NCBI GenBank assembly: GCA_963920575.1
Contig: OY986964.1
Span: 36,880,527-36,944,526 of the forward strand
Reading direction: 5' to 3'
Length of the DNA: 64,000 bases
Origin: Narthecium ossifragum
Taxonomy: Eukaryota; Streptophyta; Magnoliopsida; Dioscoreales; Nartheciaceae
Shown here: piece by piece, positions 24,801 to 36,595 of the stretch
Layout of the letters: each line of letters begins with the position of its first letter
How positions within the stretch are numbered: position 1 is the first letter of the stretch
The notes under the pieces: generated by a model
Database searches by the model: none
What the model saw: the letters and a program-made list of their open reading frames with translations, nothing else
What the model was told of the DNA's origin: nothing
Program-made: the position numbers and the translations under genes

Positions 24801-26903
24801 GCCCTTCTGTTGTACTCTAGAATGGCAGAGCTTGGATATGAAGTAGCACAAAGTAATGCTGCATGGATTCTTGACAAATATGCGGAACACAGCATATGCA
24901 TAGGAGAGTCTGGCTTTTGCACCGATTCAGAAAGACATGTTCGTGCACATTATCTATGGTGGCAAGCATCCGAACAGGGCAATGAACATGCTGCTTTGCT
25001 GATTGGGGATGCTTATTATTATGGCCGGGTATGTGTCTCGATATGAGGATTCAGAGAAATTGAATTTAGCACATGTTGATCTTGTAATGCAACTGTCTGG
25101 TGCAATTTCCTTGCTGCCAGTAGTTACTTCTGAATGACGTCAGTCAGATCTTCCATCCGATGAACTATATCTAGATGTTTGAAAATAATGAGATTCCATT
25201 AGGTAGACCAGCTTTTATATGGTTATTTGGAAGGTCACTAGACTATTATTATTTCTCATTATGACTCAAGGTTAATACGACTTCTTAGGTCTTTAGCCAT
25301 GACTATGCTGATTTACTGTTGACAAGATAAACTGTGCCTTAGCCAATGCTCATTAGTTAAGATAATGATGATCTATGGGGATGCAGGTTGTCATACTCTC
25401 TGGCCTACATGCTAATTAAATAGGTGTCATATGTTCACCTGCCATCTTTACACGTTGCTAAGTGTAGTTCGCTTCCTTTGAAAATTTCGTCCTTGTTTGG
25501 TTCTAGCTTGGTCACTCAATATTCTTGAACATTCAAATTCATTTCTTTTATCATTCTATAAGTTGGGCGTACGTTGCAATGAGAAAGAGAACTAAGCGTC
25601 AGTAGCAAGTTCATACAGCAGCACATCCTTGTAGCACCTATGATGCATATTTCTGTCCAACCTATTTAGCCGTCAATTTGACAGGTGGATGGTGCATTTG
25701 CTTTTGTTCTTATGACTCATCTTCAATATCGCAGGGTACTGAGAGGGATTATGAGCGTGCCGCAGAGGCATATATGCACGCTCGATCGCAAGCGAATGCT
25801 CAGGCCATGTTCAACCTAGGTTACATGCATGAGCATGGTCAAGGACTTCCTTATGACCTTCATTTGGCAAAAAGATATTATGACCAGGCCCTCGAGAATG
25901 ATCCCGCTGCCAAGTTGCCTGTCACACTGGCACTTACCAGCTTGTGGATCAGGAAGAACTATGAAGACAGCTTCCTGGTATGGTTATTTAGTTTCTTGTC
26001 CCTGGACTTCAAAATAACGATGAAACACTTGCTTAAATATTATTGTTTTGCAATCAGACATGCTTGACTGGAATGTCTGATCCTTGCTTGGTTAGTTAAA
26101 TCATGAGCATTGATTATCACTCTTGCATTTGTTTTTCTAATGGGTGTACAGAAAACTTGTGCAAACTGTTTCTGCTTTGGGAGGTTGTAGGTGCTGAATC
26201 TTTTTTAAATCTCACCATAGAATCTGTTGTGTTCTAGAAACAAATGCTTTGCATCTCTCTTTGGTTGATTACCTGTGCACCTCTGTAAAATAAAGTATAT
26301 TAAAAGTTGATGAGTTCAACCATGTCGACTGACTCGCAAAGCCAACTTCTGGCATTTTGACATGTCATCCCTATTTTTTACACTTTTTTTCCTTACAAAA
26401 ACTAGCCTTGCTTGAAAGACCGAAGCATTGTCGGTGCCAGTTTCATCCAGTCATCATCTCTAGACTCTAGTGTGAATGTTATGGATAGGCACGCTTAATA
26501 GACAGTATAATTTGAATAGGATCATAGAAGATGATCATGGGGAAGATACACGAAAAACATTTCCTTTGCTCTTGTTTTCCCAATTCTTGTTTTCCCAATT
26601 CTAGTTCATTCTTCTGGAAAGCATTTGTCTCAGTAATGTGTTCTCCCACTAAACCTTCAGTCTTTCGAAGGCATGTTTCTTGATTGGAAAATATGCTATC
26701 TATTTCAGGTGCATATCATTGATTCACTCCCTGAACTTTACCCAAGGATTGAGGTATGGGTGGAGGATGTACTCATGGATGAAGGCAATGCCACAATACT
26801 CACCCTCTTCGTCTGCCTCCTGACTGTTCTTTACCTCCGTGAGCGGCAAAGGCGGCGGCTTGCTGTTGTCCCTCCTCAGCAAAACGAGGCTGCTCCCAAC
26901 TAA
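21837..26903 (+). CDS. HRD3A: HRD3/SEL1L-like ER-associated degradation protein
   Basis: Six exons with GT-AG borders: 21837-22382, 22531-23022, 24128-24343, 24705-25028, 25735-25977 and 26709-26903. They join to 2016 bp, 671 residues, close to the usual plant HRD3 length. The first 27 or so residues form a signal peptide ([16 protein letters not shown]), then an acidic region. Sel1-type tetratricopeptide-like repeats follow through most of the protein (for example [68 protein letters not shown]). A C-terminal membrane span ([14 protein letters not shown]) precedes a short basic tail. The family partners the HRD1 ubiquitin ligase and recruits misfolded luminal glycoproteins for dislocation. 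Exon 1 is GC-rich. All frames are intact, so it looks functional. Confidence 0.93.
24549..24642 (+). repeat. 2.3 copies of a 40-bp tandem repeat in an intron
   Basis: The phrase TTTGGAGTTTCACAATTTGC recurs at 40-bp spacing within intron 3 of the HRD3-like gene. Confidence 0.9.
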
Positions 26904-27674
26904 AGTAAGAAGAGAGAAGTTTTTGAGTCAAGCTTCTTTTCCGTGCAGATAGCAATTTAACAGAATGATCATTATGATTTTGTTGCGCGATTTGTCAATC
27001 CTAATCGGGCCTGCAGCATCTCCATCATCCAGAAAACTCCATGATTGAGGGGGTCACCCTCCGAGCTGCCTAGGAAGGTGTAGTGTTCATAGATTCGTCT
27101 CGGATGTAATGAAATCTCATGGTAGAGTTGTTTAATTTTGTCTGCTTTGAGAGCACAGTAAATATACAATCTGTTTGTAATCAGATAGCAAGTACATTAT
27201 TTTGGTCATTGAAATCGCTTCTAAGCAGCTTACGGTGTTTCTAAGATGAATAATATATAGAGGTAATGGCATTTTGATACCTTGTAGTTTAAGATAATGA
27301 CAGTCTATTTATTTGTATTTTTGAAAATGTAGTTTACTACTCTATATTTTAGGTGATTGTGTAATTTATTACCTTGATCCCAAACGGTGTTAGTCCCCGT
27401 TCACGGTGTTTACACGTGGCGGCACGTGATGAGGGGGGAGAGAGAGAAAGAGAGAACTAGAGAGAGAGAGAGAGGGGTGATGCTCGTCGGTCGTTCATCC
27501 GGCCACCCATTCCGGTGACCTCATCGACATCATCGTCTTCTCCATCACCTCCCTTGCTGTCTCAAACCTTGACCAGCCTCACCACAACCCTCCTCCTTGA
27601 CGGCACCTACTTGAGCTCCCTCTCCTCTTCCATAGCCGGCGCCGCCACCTCTCCCCTCCTCTCTCTCTCCATGC
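26904..27674. other. 3' UTR and spacer before the gap
   Basis: The first 300 bp or so should hold the 3' UTR of the HRD3-like gene. A GA microsatellite lies at 27431-27474. From 27515 an open plus frame (Ser/Thr/Leu-rich, SSTSSSSPSPPLLSQTL) runs into the N gap. It could be the first exon of the downstream zinc-finger gene or of an unrelated gene, and I do not recognise it. Confidence 0.4.
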
Positions 27675-27874
27675 NNNNNNNNNNNNNNNNNNNNNNNNNN
27701 NNNNNNNNNNNNNNNNNNNNNNNNNNNNNNNNNNNNNNNNNNNNNNNNNNNNNNNNNNNNNNNNNNNNNNNNNNNNNNNNNNNNNNNNNNNNNNNNNNNN
27801 NNNNNNNNNNNNNNNNNNNNNNNNNNNNNNNNNNNNNNNNNNNNNNNNNNNNNNNNNNNNNNNNNNNNNNNNNN
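27675..27874. other. assembly gap of 200 N
   Basis: Exactly 200 N. The round number suggests that the true size is unknown. Confidence 1.
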
Positions 27875-28713
27875 TATGAATCAAGTCTGTGGGCCATGTT
27901 GATTACTAAAAATGGCAGGATTTTGTTATGTGAGCTTAGCCATTTTAACCAGTCAACTAATCACTACAAAATGATCCAGGATGATTCACCAAGGTCACAT
28001 CAGATTTCTGTCTGATCCTTAGCAGGGTTAAGAATGCAAAGAACAGAAGCTAATATGACATTTTAAGTTTCTAGAAACAACTCATGGACGTCACATGCAT
28101 CAATGATAAAGATTTCTGTTTAGGTCCTGCTATCTAACTTCTCTGTGAATTAGTTGCCCACTCATCTAGTGTTGGTAGCTTTCTTGTCATGAACAATGTT
28201 AGCCCCCTCAGAACGTTGGTGAATGGAACATGTTGATGTTCAGCCTTTTCCAGCAAGCTTGAGAACAACACAAATGTTGATATCTTTTGTAAGGGCACAT
28301 ATGGTACTGATGTGGCTAGTACAGTCCTGTATTTTCTATCTTGGTCTTAAGCAGATATTGTTCTGATGAAAAACTATGTGTGTAACATCCCTGACCACAC
28401 AAGGCTAATAGAACTAGCCTCAAATATCTGTTCCTTCCACAAATCTGAACTTTCCAGATACAAATGCCAACGTAAGAAAAATCATCTCTACCGCACTAGT
28501 TGCTGCATTGGGCTCTTAAAGTTTTGCCTAGAACGGGACTTCTTTTCTATGGAAAAGTATTCTGTAGACACCTGTCATTTAAAAATCATCTCATTGAATG
28601 TTACAAAGTAATGCCTTCACTGAAATTGAATTAGGCAGATCATGTCGCTTTTTTTATCGTTGATAATCTGGGAAAGATGTGGGTTGTTATCTGAAGGTTG
28701 TAGTTATTTGCAG

Positions 28714-29412
28714 GTGCAATTTTCTGAACTTTGCTAGGAATTTACGGTGTCTGGAGTGCAAAGCAGATGGCCCAAAGAGAGCAGACAACAATAAGGTTGA
28801 GATGAAGTTAGGCGATTGGAACTGCCCAAGGTAATTCTCTTCGCTTTTGTTTTCTCTATGTGCCTTGTAATACACTGCAATGTCAAGGTGAGGATACTCC
28901 ATTTTTAATCCCTTACCATGTTAAAGGTGCGACTTTATGAACTTTTCTCGCAACCAAGAGTGTCTCCGCTGCAAAGATTCCAAACCAAAGAGACAGCTAA
29001 ACCCCGGCGAATGGGAATGCCCATCGTAAGACCCTTACACACTTATGCTCTAAGTTCTCTATTCCTTTCTCCCTGTACAATTGTCCTAACATGACTTGCT
29101 TGCTGTACAATCTCTTCTTCTTTTTTTGTGTTGTACAGATGCAATTTCCTCAATTTTGGCAGGAACAAAATCTGCCTTAAGTGTGATTGCGACCGTCCAA
29201 ACAATCAGTTCAAGGATAATGCATGGACGGGATTAAAAACGGGCAGAACAAGGAGCACTTTAAAGTTTGAGGATGATGGTGACGAATCCCCCCAAGATGT
29301 TGATGATGATGTCTTGCCTCTTCAGGAAGGAGAGAACAAATTCGTGGTTAGCAAGAGGGTGACAACATCCGAAAGAAGATTAACCTCTGCTAGAAAACGG
29401 AATTACATATGA
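28714..29412 (+). CDS. RanBP2-type zinc-finger protein (3' exons)
   Basis: Three exons, 28714-28830, 28927-29025 and 29139-29412, each supply half of neighbouring fingers. The joined frame carries CNFLNFARNLRCLEC, WNCPRCDFMNFSRNQECLRC and WECPSCNFLNFGRNKICLKC, the W-x-C-x2-C...N-x-C-x2-C pattern of RanBP2/NZF fingers. They are linked by KPKRQLNPGE and followed by an acidic, basic-ended tail to the stop. The arrangement matches plant organelle RanBP2 finger proteins such as VAR3/OZ1, which act in plastid or mitochondrial RNA editing. The upstream exons, which would hold a targeting peptide and most of the protein, are not visible and probably fall in or beside the gap. The organellar role is inferred from the family. 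Confidence 0.8.
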
Positions 29413-29928
29413 TAGCCAAAAAAGAACCGACATTTTAATTGTTGGTAACAATTCTGTATTCATATACTTTGCTCGCTTATTAGCCAATCTCTATTAAAGA
29501 GAAATTTGCATGTACTTTATTATTTCGTTGCAGGATCTATTTTCTTTGCTACCAATGGTCGGGGTCCTGATCTAAAAGAGCTTGAAACCAACCAGGTCCT
29601 ATGTCATTATTTGGAAAAACCAGTAAGTCCTTTTCTATAGTTGTATTCCTAGGTTGCACAAGTAATTCATGTTTCTTTCTGATTGCTCTTGTTGAATCTC
29701 ATCATCCAAAGAATTAGCACCAATACATTTGTTTCAACATTATTAACAAGTGATGAAAACAGATTCAAATTTTTCACATAGAAAACGTCAGTTTACTAGC
29801 TGTTATCAACTCCAGTGGATAAAAGAAACAACTGAGATACAGCCCCCTCAGGGCCTCAAGCACACAACAAACACACCCTAAACATTACATGAAGAGATTA
29901 TTGGCCCGCATTTCAATCAAAGCACACA

Positions 29929-30688
29929 TTACATGGCTTCCCGGATGATGAGATTGATGCCAAAAGAAGCCGCGCAGAAGATGAGCCCGAACGATGCCGG
30001 GAAGATGATTGCTCTGCAAACACCAACACCAACAAAAGAAAAAGACGATCAGCAGCGGATCGAGTAGGAAAAAAAGGGGATTTTTTCCCCCTCTGAGCAG
30101 CTATTGAATAGATTCTTACCCCCCATGCTTGAATCTGCCGTCTGGGACTCCAGTGGAGTACCCCTTGAAGTATAAGTAGCGGCCAACCGTGTACGCCAAG
30201 CCGAGCCCCGTGGCGATGAGCGGATGCTGGATCCCTCCCACCAGCAGCATCACGAAGAACACCGGCATCATCTCCAGCGAGTTCTGGTGCCCCCTCTGCA
30301 TCCAATCCAATTTAATGGGAAATCCATGAGATCCTCCTACTTTCGATTTATCTATGATCAAAACAACTAGCTAGGGCAAACAACACTACTAGACCTGAAC
30401 GCAGTTGAAGAGCTTGGCATCCTTGTTCTCCGATTCCACCGCGTACAACGCAGGATAGAAAACCTTATACCTGAGAATAATCCCCAAGAGAAAGATCAAA
30501 ATCAACGGTTTGTTGCCGGAAAAAAAAAGGGAAAGGAGAGGGTTGCTAGCTAGCTAGCTAGCGAGGATGATATACTTTTTCCTGGCCGCGCCGACCTGGA
30601 AGCCCATCCATGTGTTGAGGAAGGCGTAGAGGACGAGCACCAGCACAACGTATCCATACTCCTTGGAGACCTCCATCGCCACCGCCAT
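29929..30688 (-). CDS. microsomal glutathione S-transferase 3 (MAPEG family)
   Basis: Four exons: 30688-30576, 30470-30395, 30295-30120 and 30013-29929. They give 149 residues, the normal size of MGST3. The start is MAVAMEVSKEYGYV; a second ATG four codons later is possible. The family signature R-x-H-x-N-x-x-E is present as RGHQNSLEMMP, followed by membrane spans VFFVMLLVGGIQHPLIA and FPASFGLIFCAASFG. MGST3 is an integral ER membrane enzyme conjugating glutathione to hydrophobic electrophiles and reducing lipid hydroperoxides. The gene ends close to the convergent zinc-finger gene. All splice borders are canonical and there is no sign of damage. Confidence 0.9.
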
Positions 30689-30747
30689 CCTCCTTCCTCT
30701 TTAGATTACTAGAGACTTTGGGGTGCTCTTTGCGCCGTTAGATCGGA

Positions 30748-31110
30748 GGAGGCCTCTTTTATTTGAGTTGACGATGGGGTTGGGGGGCGGGTTTTCGATG
30801 TTTTCGCCGTTGGATGGAAAACGAACGGCCCACACACTAGTATGTGGGCGTGGGATCCGAGGATGCATACGCTCCACGGCTCCACCTCCAGGTTCCAGTC
30901 AACTCTTAGAACTTGCGGTTTATCTGAGTGGACCTGGACGATGGGGGGGGGGGGCGGGGGGGGGGGGGGGGGCGGCCTCGATGTTTTCGCCGTTGGATGG
31001 AAAACGAACGGCCCACAATGTGGGCGTGGGATCCGAGGATGCATACGCTCCACGGTTCCACGTCCAGGTTCCAGTCAACTCTGTTATGGTTTCTTAGAAC
31101 TTGCGGTGGT
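30748..31110 (+). repeat. local duplication with a poly-G tract
   Basis: A phrase of about 130 bp (TCGATGTTTTCGCCGTTGG...GGTTCCAGTCAACTCT) occurs at about 30796 and again at about 30978. The copies are separated by a run of about 30 nearly pure G (30942-30972). The copies are nearly identical, so the event is recent. It lies upstream of the MGST3-like gene and may be promoter DNA. Confidence 0.85.
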
Positions 31111-32941
31111 TAATTAGAGAGGAAGACCGAGCTAGGAAATGAGGCTCTGGGGGGCCCTCAATATTAGGCCCCTCGCACCAAAAGGGCCTCATATATGAGG
31201 GCCAAGGCTATTGTCTCCATCGTTCAGTCATTGGGCCGGGCCTTTGTCCAAAGGATCCAGGATGGATGGTTTGCCAAGCTCAAATACAGTCGTGTCAGGT
31301 CTTAATTGACTTTATGCGTACGTGGTCGGATAGGGGAACCTTGTACCTGTGAACAAGAACAAAGCCATAATGATCGCCATATTTTACAATGGGTATCAAG
31401 AAACAGGGGAAAATAGATGGGATTGATCGGAGGCATCAGGCATAGTAATGGATCTCCCACGAAAACTCTATGTCCAAATCGGGCCCAGGCCTGAAGTATT
31501 GGCCCTATAATCGTGTCCAAGCCCGATTTTCCTATATTTACGATAATAATAATAAGCCTTTATCAACAGCGGGCCAGCCCTGGACTGCTTGATGGTAAAT
31601 CCCAAGCTCAGCCCGAACGAAAATATCTATCGTGAATTTGAGACCTAGCTGGCCCATGGACAAATTTAGTTTGCCCAAGCCCAAAATGTAGCATGTTGGG
31701 CTTGGGCGGGCCAGGTTTGCGGCTTTCTAATTATCTCGCCATAGAACTACTTTTTGACTAGTTTGAAGGACGGGATTATTAAATATCTTTTTACAAGGAC
31801 GGGATTATTCTATGCTTAATTTGCACCATCAGGACATATGTAACTATGTAAGAAATAAAACCTGTTCTTATGACTGGCCGTTATATTTGGTTTTGAATGT
31901 TGACCTAACGAACAATACTATGCTGTTGATAGAATTGATTTCAACATCTAGCTGGTCCCCATTTTATATGAAACATTTAAAGTTAACCCCTACCTCTCTA
32001 TTTCTCGATTAAGAATCACATTGGTCTCGGCTAAGTCTGACCTTTTAGACCTATTTTTTTGCACAAATGGGCACATTGGTCTCGATATTGCATGGGCAGT
32101 GATCATTTTATTATTTATGTAACCTTTTGTCAGCAATCAGCTATTTGTTGACCTAATTTTTTTTGTTATGTTGTACATGGAAGATCGTAAATTAGCCACG
32201 TATAATGTATTATTGTTGCTATTTCCCTTCTTCTCGTATATATGTCCTCTGTTTCTTGTTTCTAGTTGTTCACGTAATCCAGCGGTTGGATTTATATCGC
32301 AATCATCGGTCGTAATCGATTGCGTCGATTGCGATCCAAAGTCAAATAGCTGATGGTGGATTTACGTCATAACAACAATAACTAAACAAGTTTAAAATAC
32401 AAACAAAGAACAAAAAGTTGGATTATTGAATAAGCAATTTATCAAACTATTTTTTAGTTTGAGATTAGAAAACCCGATCACATAATCAACATGAAATAGG
32501 GAAAATAATGACATAAAAATCCCGACCAAGCATACAAACATCATGATCGCTACGTGTAAAATCCTCATTGGCCAGGCCGCTCATTAGAGATTTTATAAGA
32601 AACCGGCGGCTGGCTGACCAAAGCGGACCATCGTGAAGAGAGTCGTTCACCGAACCTCCCATTAAAGAAGCCCATCTCGAGTTCGTTGCCCGTATTCTAT
32701 GCTTTATTTCTCGCATTTCTATCCATCTTCATCATGCGCAGTCCTCAATACTATTGCATCACAAGACCCCTCCTTTATTCTCCGTACTCGTGCTTCTCTT
32801 CTCTATCTTAAGCAAAGCTTATGCTCTAGATCGAGCATCCATCCATTGGACCATTGCCACCTTTCCCTTTTTACTTAACATATACCCCTTGTTGGGTTTG
32901 GTTCTGGGTGGCGGAGAGATCTGAGAGTGGTGGTGGCTGTG
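31111..32941. other. intergenic, no gene seen
   Basis: A GGGCC-rich stretch at 31500-31720 (GGGCCAGCCC, AAGCCCGATT words) resembles hAT-like subterminal debris, but no ends could be paired. The remainder is AT-rich. The last 100 bp should contain the kinase promoter. Confidence 0.45.
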
Positions 32942-35900
32942 ATGGGCTCCTCCCACAGCGTCATCGTCTGCGGGAAGAGTGGCAGTTGCCGAGAAGATGA
33001 CGTCCCCGATGACGAACGAGATGCCCATCGTCGTCTTCCGACGAAGAAGATGATGGAGAGTGTGGGTGTGCTTCTTGCCAAGACGGCCTCTGGTTGCCGG
33101 CGGCGGGGTGGGCACCACCGGAGGACCAGGACTTCCGAGAACAACAAGCTGTGGCTGCTCGCGGAGGACCTTGCCCCACCGGCGGAGTCCGGGGGTGTTG
33201 AGATGGAGCAGGATGGCCGGTCTGGCCACTCGTCGTTCCGCTTCAGCTTTGGCTCCCAGGTGGAGGCCGAGGAGGGGGACCAGACCCCATCTTCCTCCTC
33301 CTCTGCGGCGACCGTGTTGCTCTTGGTCAGCCTCGAGGATGGTGGCGGGGCTGACGACGCCGCCGCGTGTAGGGGGCAGCAGTGGCGGCGGCTCGAGTCA
33401 ATCGACCGCAGTATCTCCCCCGTCGCCGCCGGCCTCGTCCGGTTCACCTACTCCGACATCTGCACTGCCATCGGAGGCTTCTCCAGAGGTACCACCCAAA
33501 TTACCCTCCTTGTTAGTTCTCGTGTCCCAAATTAGTCTCCTTTGAATGAATCATGAATGGTTTGAGTAATGGGGTGTATGAATTGGTGGAGAGCTTAGGG
33601 AGGGAGCTCGGGAGAGGGCCCCAGAGCCGGGTGTACAGAGGGAGGATGGGAGGGCTGGGGAGGAGACGGACGGTGGCGATTAAGAGGGTCGATGGGCGTG
33701 ACAAGGAGAGCGCCAAGGCCTTTGTTAGGGAGCTGATGATCGTCTCCTCCCTGCGGCACCACAATTTTGTGCCGTTGTTGGGGTTCTGCGTCGATCTCGA
33801 GGGCTTGTTCCTCGTCTACAAGTATATCTCCGGTGGCAGCCTGGACCGCCACCTCCATTGCCAAGGTACTGTGCTTTCTTGGTGCTTATTGAGGTCATTG
33901 AACTATGTTGTGATGAGAGAACTGACTATTTGGTGATTGGTGCTTTGGGGGTAAGCAGAGAAGAAGAAGGTGTTGTCATGGGAGGTTAGGTATAGGGTGG
34001 CTGTCGGGGTGGCGCAGGCGGTGGAGTACCTGCATTATGGCACAGATAAGTGTGTGGTACATAGAGACATCAAGCCTTCTAACATCCTCCTGTCGTCGAA
34101 GAAAAACCCCAAAGTGAGATTAGCTTTCATGTCAACCGTTGTCTTCATTTTGTTGTCGCTGTTGTTGTTGATTTTCATCTATCTTCATGTCAATTGTACA
34201 CAAATGTTGAGGTACAATGGGTCTTCAGCTGATTCGCTGACTTCCATTGCTTATGTTAAGAGTTTTGTTTCTTTGCAGTTGTGTGATTTTGGATTGGCGA
34301 CATGGATTCATGGACCTTCTCTGCCTTTCCTTTGCAAGTCTGTGAAAGGAACTTTTGGGTAAGTAGTGGGTAATGATCTCGTATTTTTCCTTTTCTTTTG
34401 AAGGAACTGTGGACTTAATTTGTAATCTCCTTCCTGTGATGTCAAATGCAGTTATTTGGCGCCTGAGTACTTTCAGCACGGGAAGTTGTCGGACAAAACA
34501 GATGTTTATGCATTTGGAGTGGTTCTATTGGAACTTATTACCGGGCGGAAAGCAATTGATCAGAGTAGGCCTCAAGGAGATGAGAATTTGGTCTTATGGG
34601 TAAGTAGGGATATCTTTTTCTTCATTTATGCCCATCTTTGTTTCATCTAGCACAATAAGTACCGTTGTGTTGCAACCTAGGGACAGATAAGAGAAAATGG
34701 TTGAAATTAAGTGCTGTTTTCCTGGAATTATATACATTTCATCAGACGTGTTTTTTTTGAGACCTAGCTATTTTTTGCAGCAGTCGAAATATAACAATCA
34801 CATAGCTCTCAATATGTTTACTTCTCCGGGCAATTCTTGCTCAAGGAGTTGACAGGTTCCATTTCTTTAAAACAAGCGGCTTTCCCTTTCCGAGTCTTCT
34901 GACTTGTATCCCAAGCTGTTGTCAATATACCCAAAAATAGGTCTTTCAGTTGTATCTACACTTTGAGCATTGTAATTTATCTAGCTTATAGTAAGTGTAT
35001 AGCTCGGATGGTTTTATAGCATGTTCACCATTTCTTCAACATAGATAGTTCTCTCTTGTAGGGGTGATTCTATTACTAGGTGCAAGGTTGCTGAGTGGTT
35101 AGTAAAAGTATGTTAGCGGAAAAAGAAGGCAAACACCTAAGCAAAAGTGTTTCGATGATTCTTTCACATTCTATCAGTGACATCAGAGATTTCTGCCACG
35201 TAATCCTTAAAAGACTCCTAGAAGAGACATTGAGATGAAAATATATTTATGTTGGCATGGGCATGTTAATATGTGTTGTTTAAAGTACTTCATTGTCCTG
35301 ATGCTCCAAAAAAAAGTGTGAAAATGTATTGTGGATGAGAATAGAATGAAAAAGATCCATATAGCTATCGGCCCTTGTCTTCTTTTGGTTGTCGATAAAA
35401 AAATTAGATGCAAGGGGAGTACAGCATAAAAGGTGTATATATGGACATCTCTCTCATTTATCCTTGTTATTATTGACAATGCTAAACCTTCTTTGTTCTA
35501 ATGGATAGGATGATACATCTGGTGAATTCGGAAGTATCATTAACTATAGTATGTTTAGTTCAGAGGTTAAAGCTTGGTCTAATCATGGTAATTGCTATCC
35601 TGATGGTAATAAAACTGCACTAATCCTAACAGGCAAAGCCACTTTTGCGGCAAGGTGAAGCAGTTGTGGAAAAGTTGGTCGATCCGAGGCTAAACCATGG
35701 ATCTTATTCTAGAAGTGAGATGAGCCGGATGTTATGCACAGCTGCTGCTTGCGTATCGACAGAAGAATCCAGCAGGCCAACCATTGACGAGGTAATTGGA
35801 ATGCTCGAAGGTGGGGAGACCTGCAATGACTGGTCTATCTTCATGAATAATACTTGCCTCACTGGATATGGTTCTCAATTCCATGAAATACAGGAGAAGT

Positions 35901-35977
35901 CTGATATGAAAGGTCATCTTGCATTGGCCATGCTCGGGGTTTCCGACACCGAGGAAGATGACCTGTATGGACGTTGA
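32942..35977 (+). CDS. receptor-like cytoplasmic kinase
   Basis: Six exons, 32942-33488, 33599-33865, 33959-34113, 34279-34358, 34452-34599 and 35633-35977, join in frame to 513 residues. I chose the ATG at 32942 over the one at 32927 because it gives [10 protein letters not shown], with Gly2 and Ser6 suited to N-myristoylation and Cys10 to palmitoylation; the protein has no signal peptide or membrane span. A low-complexity region of about 170 residues precedes the kinase. It has a Gly-rich loop ([11 protein letters not shown]), catalytic VAIK Lys211, HRDIKPSN Asp308, DFG Asp326-Gly328, GTFGYLAPEY activation end and [12 protein letters not shown]. All residues needed for activity are present. 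It belongs to the plant RLK/Pelle class, probably phosphorylating proteins downstream of surface receptors; the exact subfamily and substrate are unknown. Confidence 0.88.
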
Positions 35978-36595
35978 ATTGAATTTTGTAATTTTTGGTG
36001 TTGTATAAGTGTTTGTTTTCATCAAACTAACCTCGAGAGATCCTGGCCTGACTTTGTGTACAGGAGGCTGAGAAAGTAGTTGGTCAACGAAGCCATGTCT
36101 GACCCAATTTATATGATTCAAACACCTGTTATTACTGTGATTATGTATGTATCCATGACCTATTCACTGGAGTTTTTGGGCTTTATTCATTCGTGCTGCT
36201 GCACAATAATGCATCTATCATAACCTCAGTTTGCTTTAGACATAAACGGATTCATGGGTGTAGGTACGTTAGGTTATTAAATTCACCCTTGTAATTGGCT
36301 TAATTTTGAAGATAGTTGGTGATTCTACTAGATCAGGGTTTTTTTTGTTTTTTTTTTTTGACGAACTTAATTGGCCAATATATGAATGTGAGTGAATTAG
36401 CAGTTCCATCAAATAAGTGGACACAAACAAGATTTCATGCTAAATCCGTCCAAATTGCATTACTTCATCTTGATGAAAGTTCCCACAAATAAACACAAAA
36501 ACCACTGATTTCAATTTACAAATCTATCATAAGACTGTGTTTATTCCCAAGACACTACTAAACCAATCAGCGTGATTTAGAAACACAAATCAGCA
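35978..36595. other. spacer between convergent genes
   Basis: Holds the 3' UTRs of the kinase (+) and the DUF1295 gene (-). A T-rich run lies at 36331-36360. Nothing else is seen. Confidence 0.5.
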
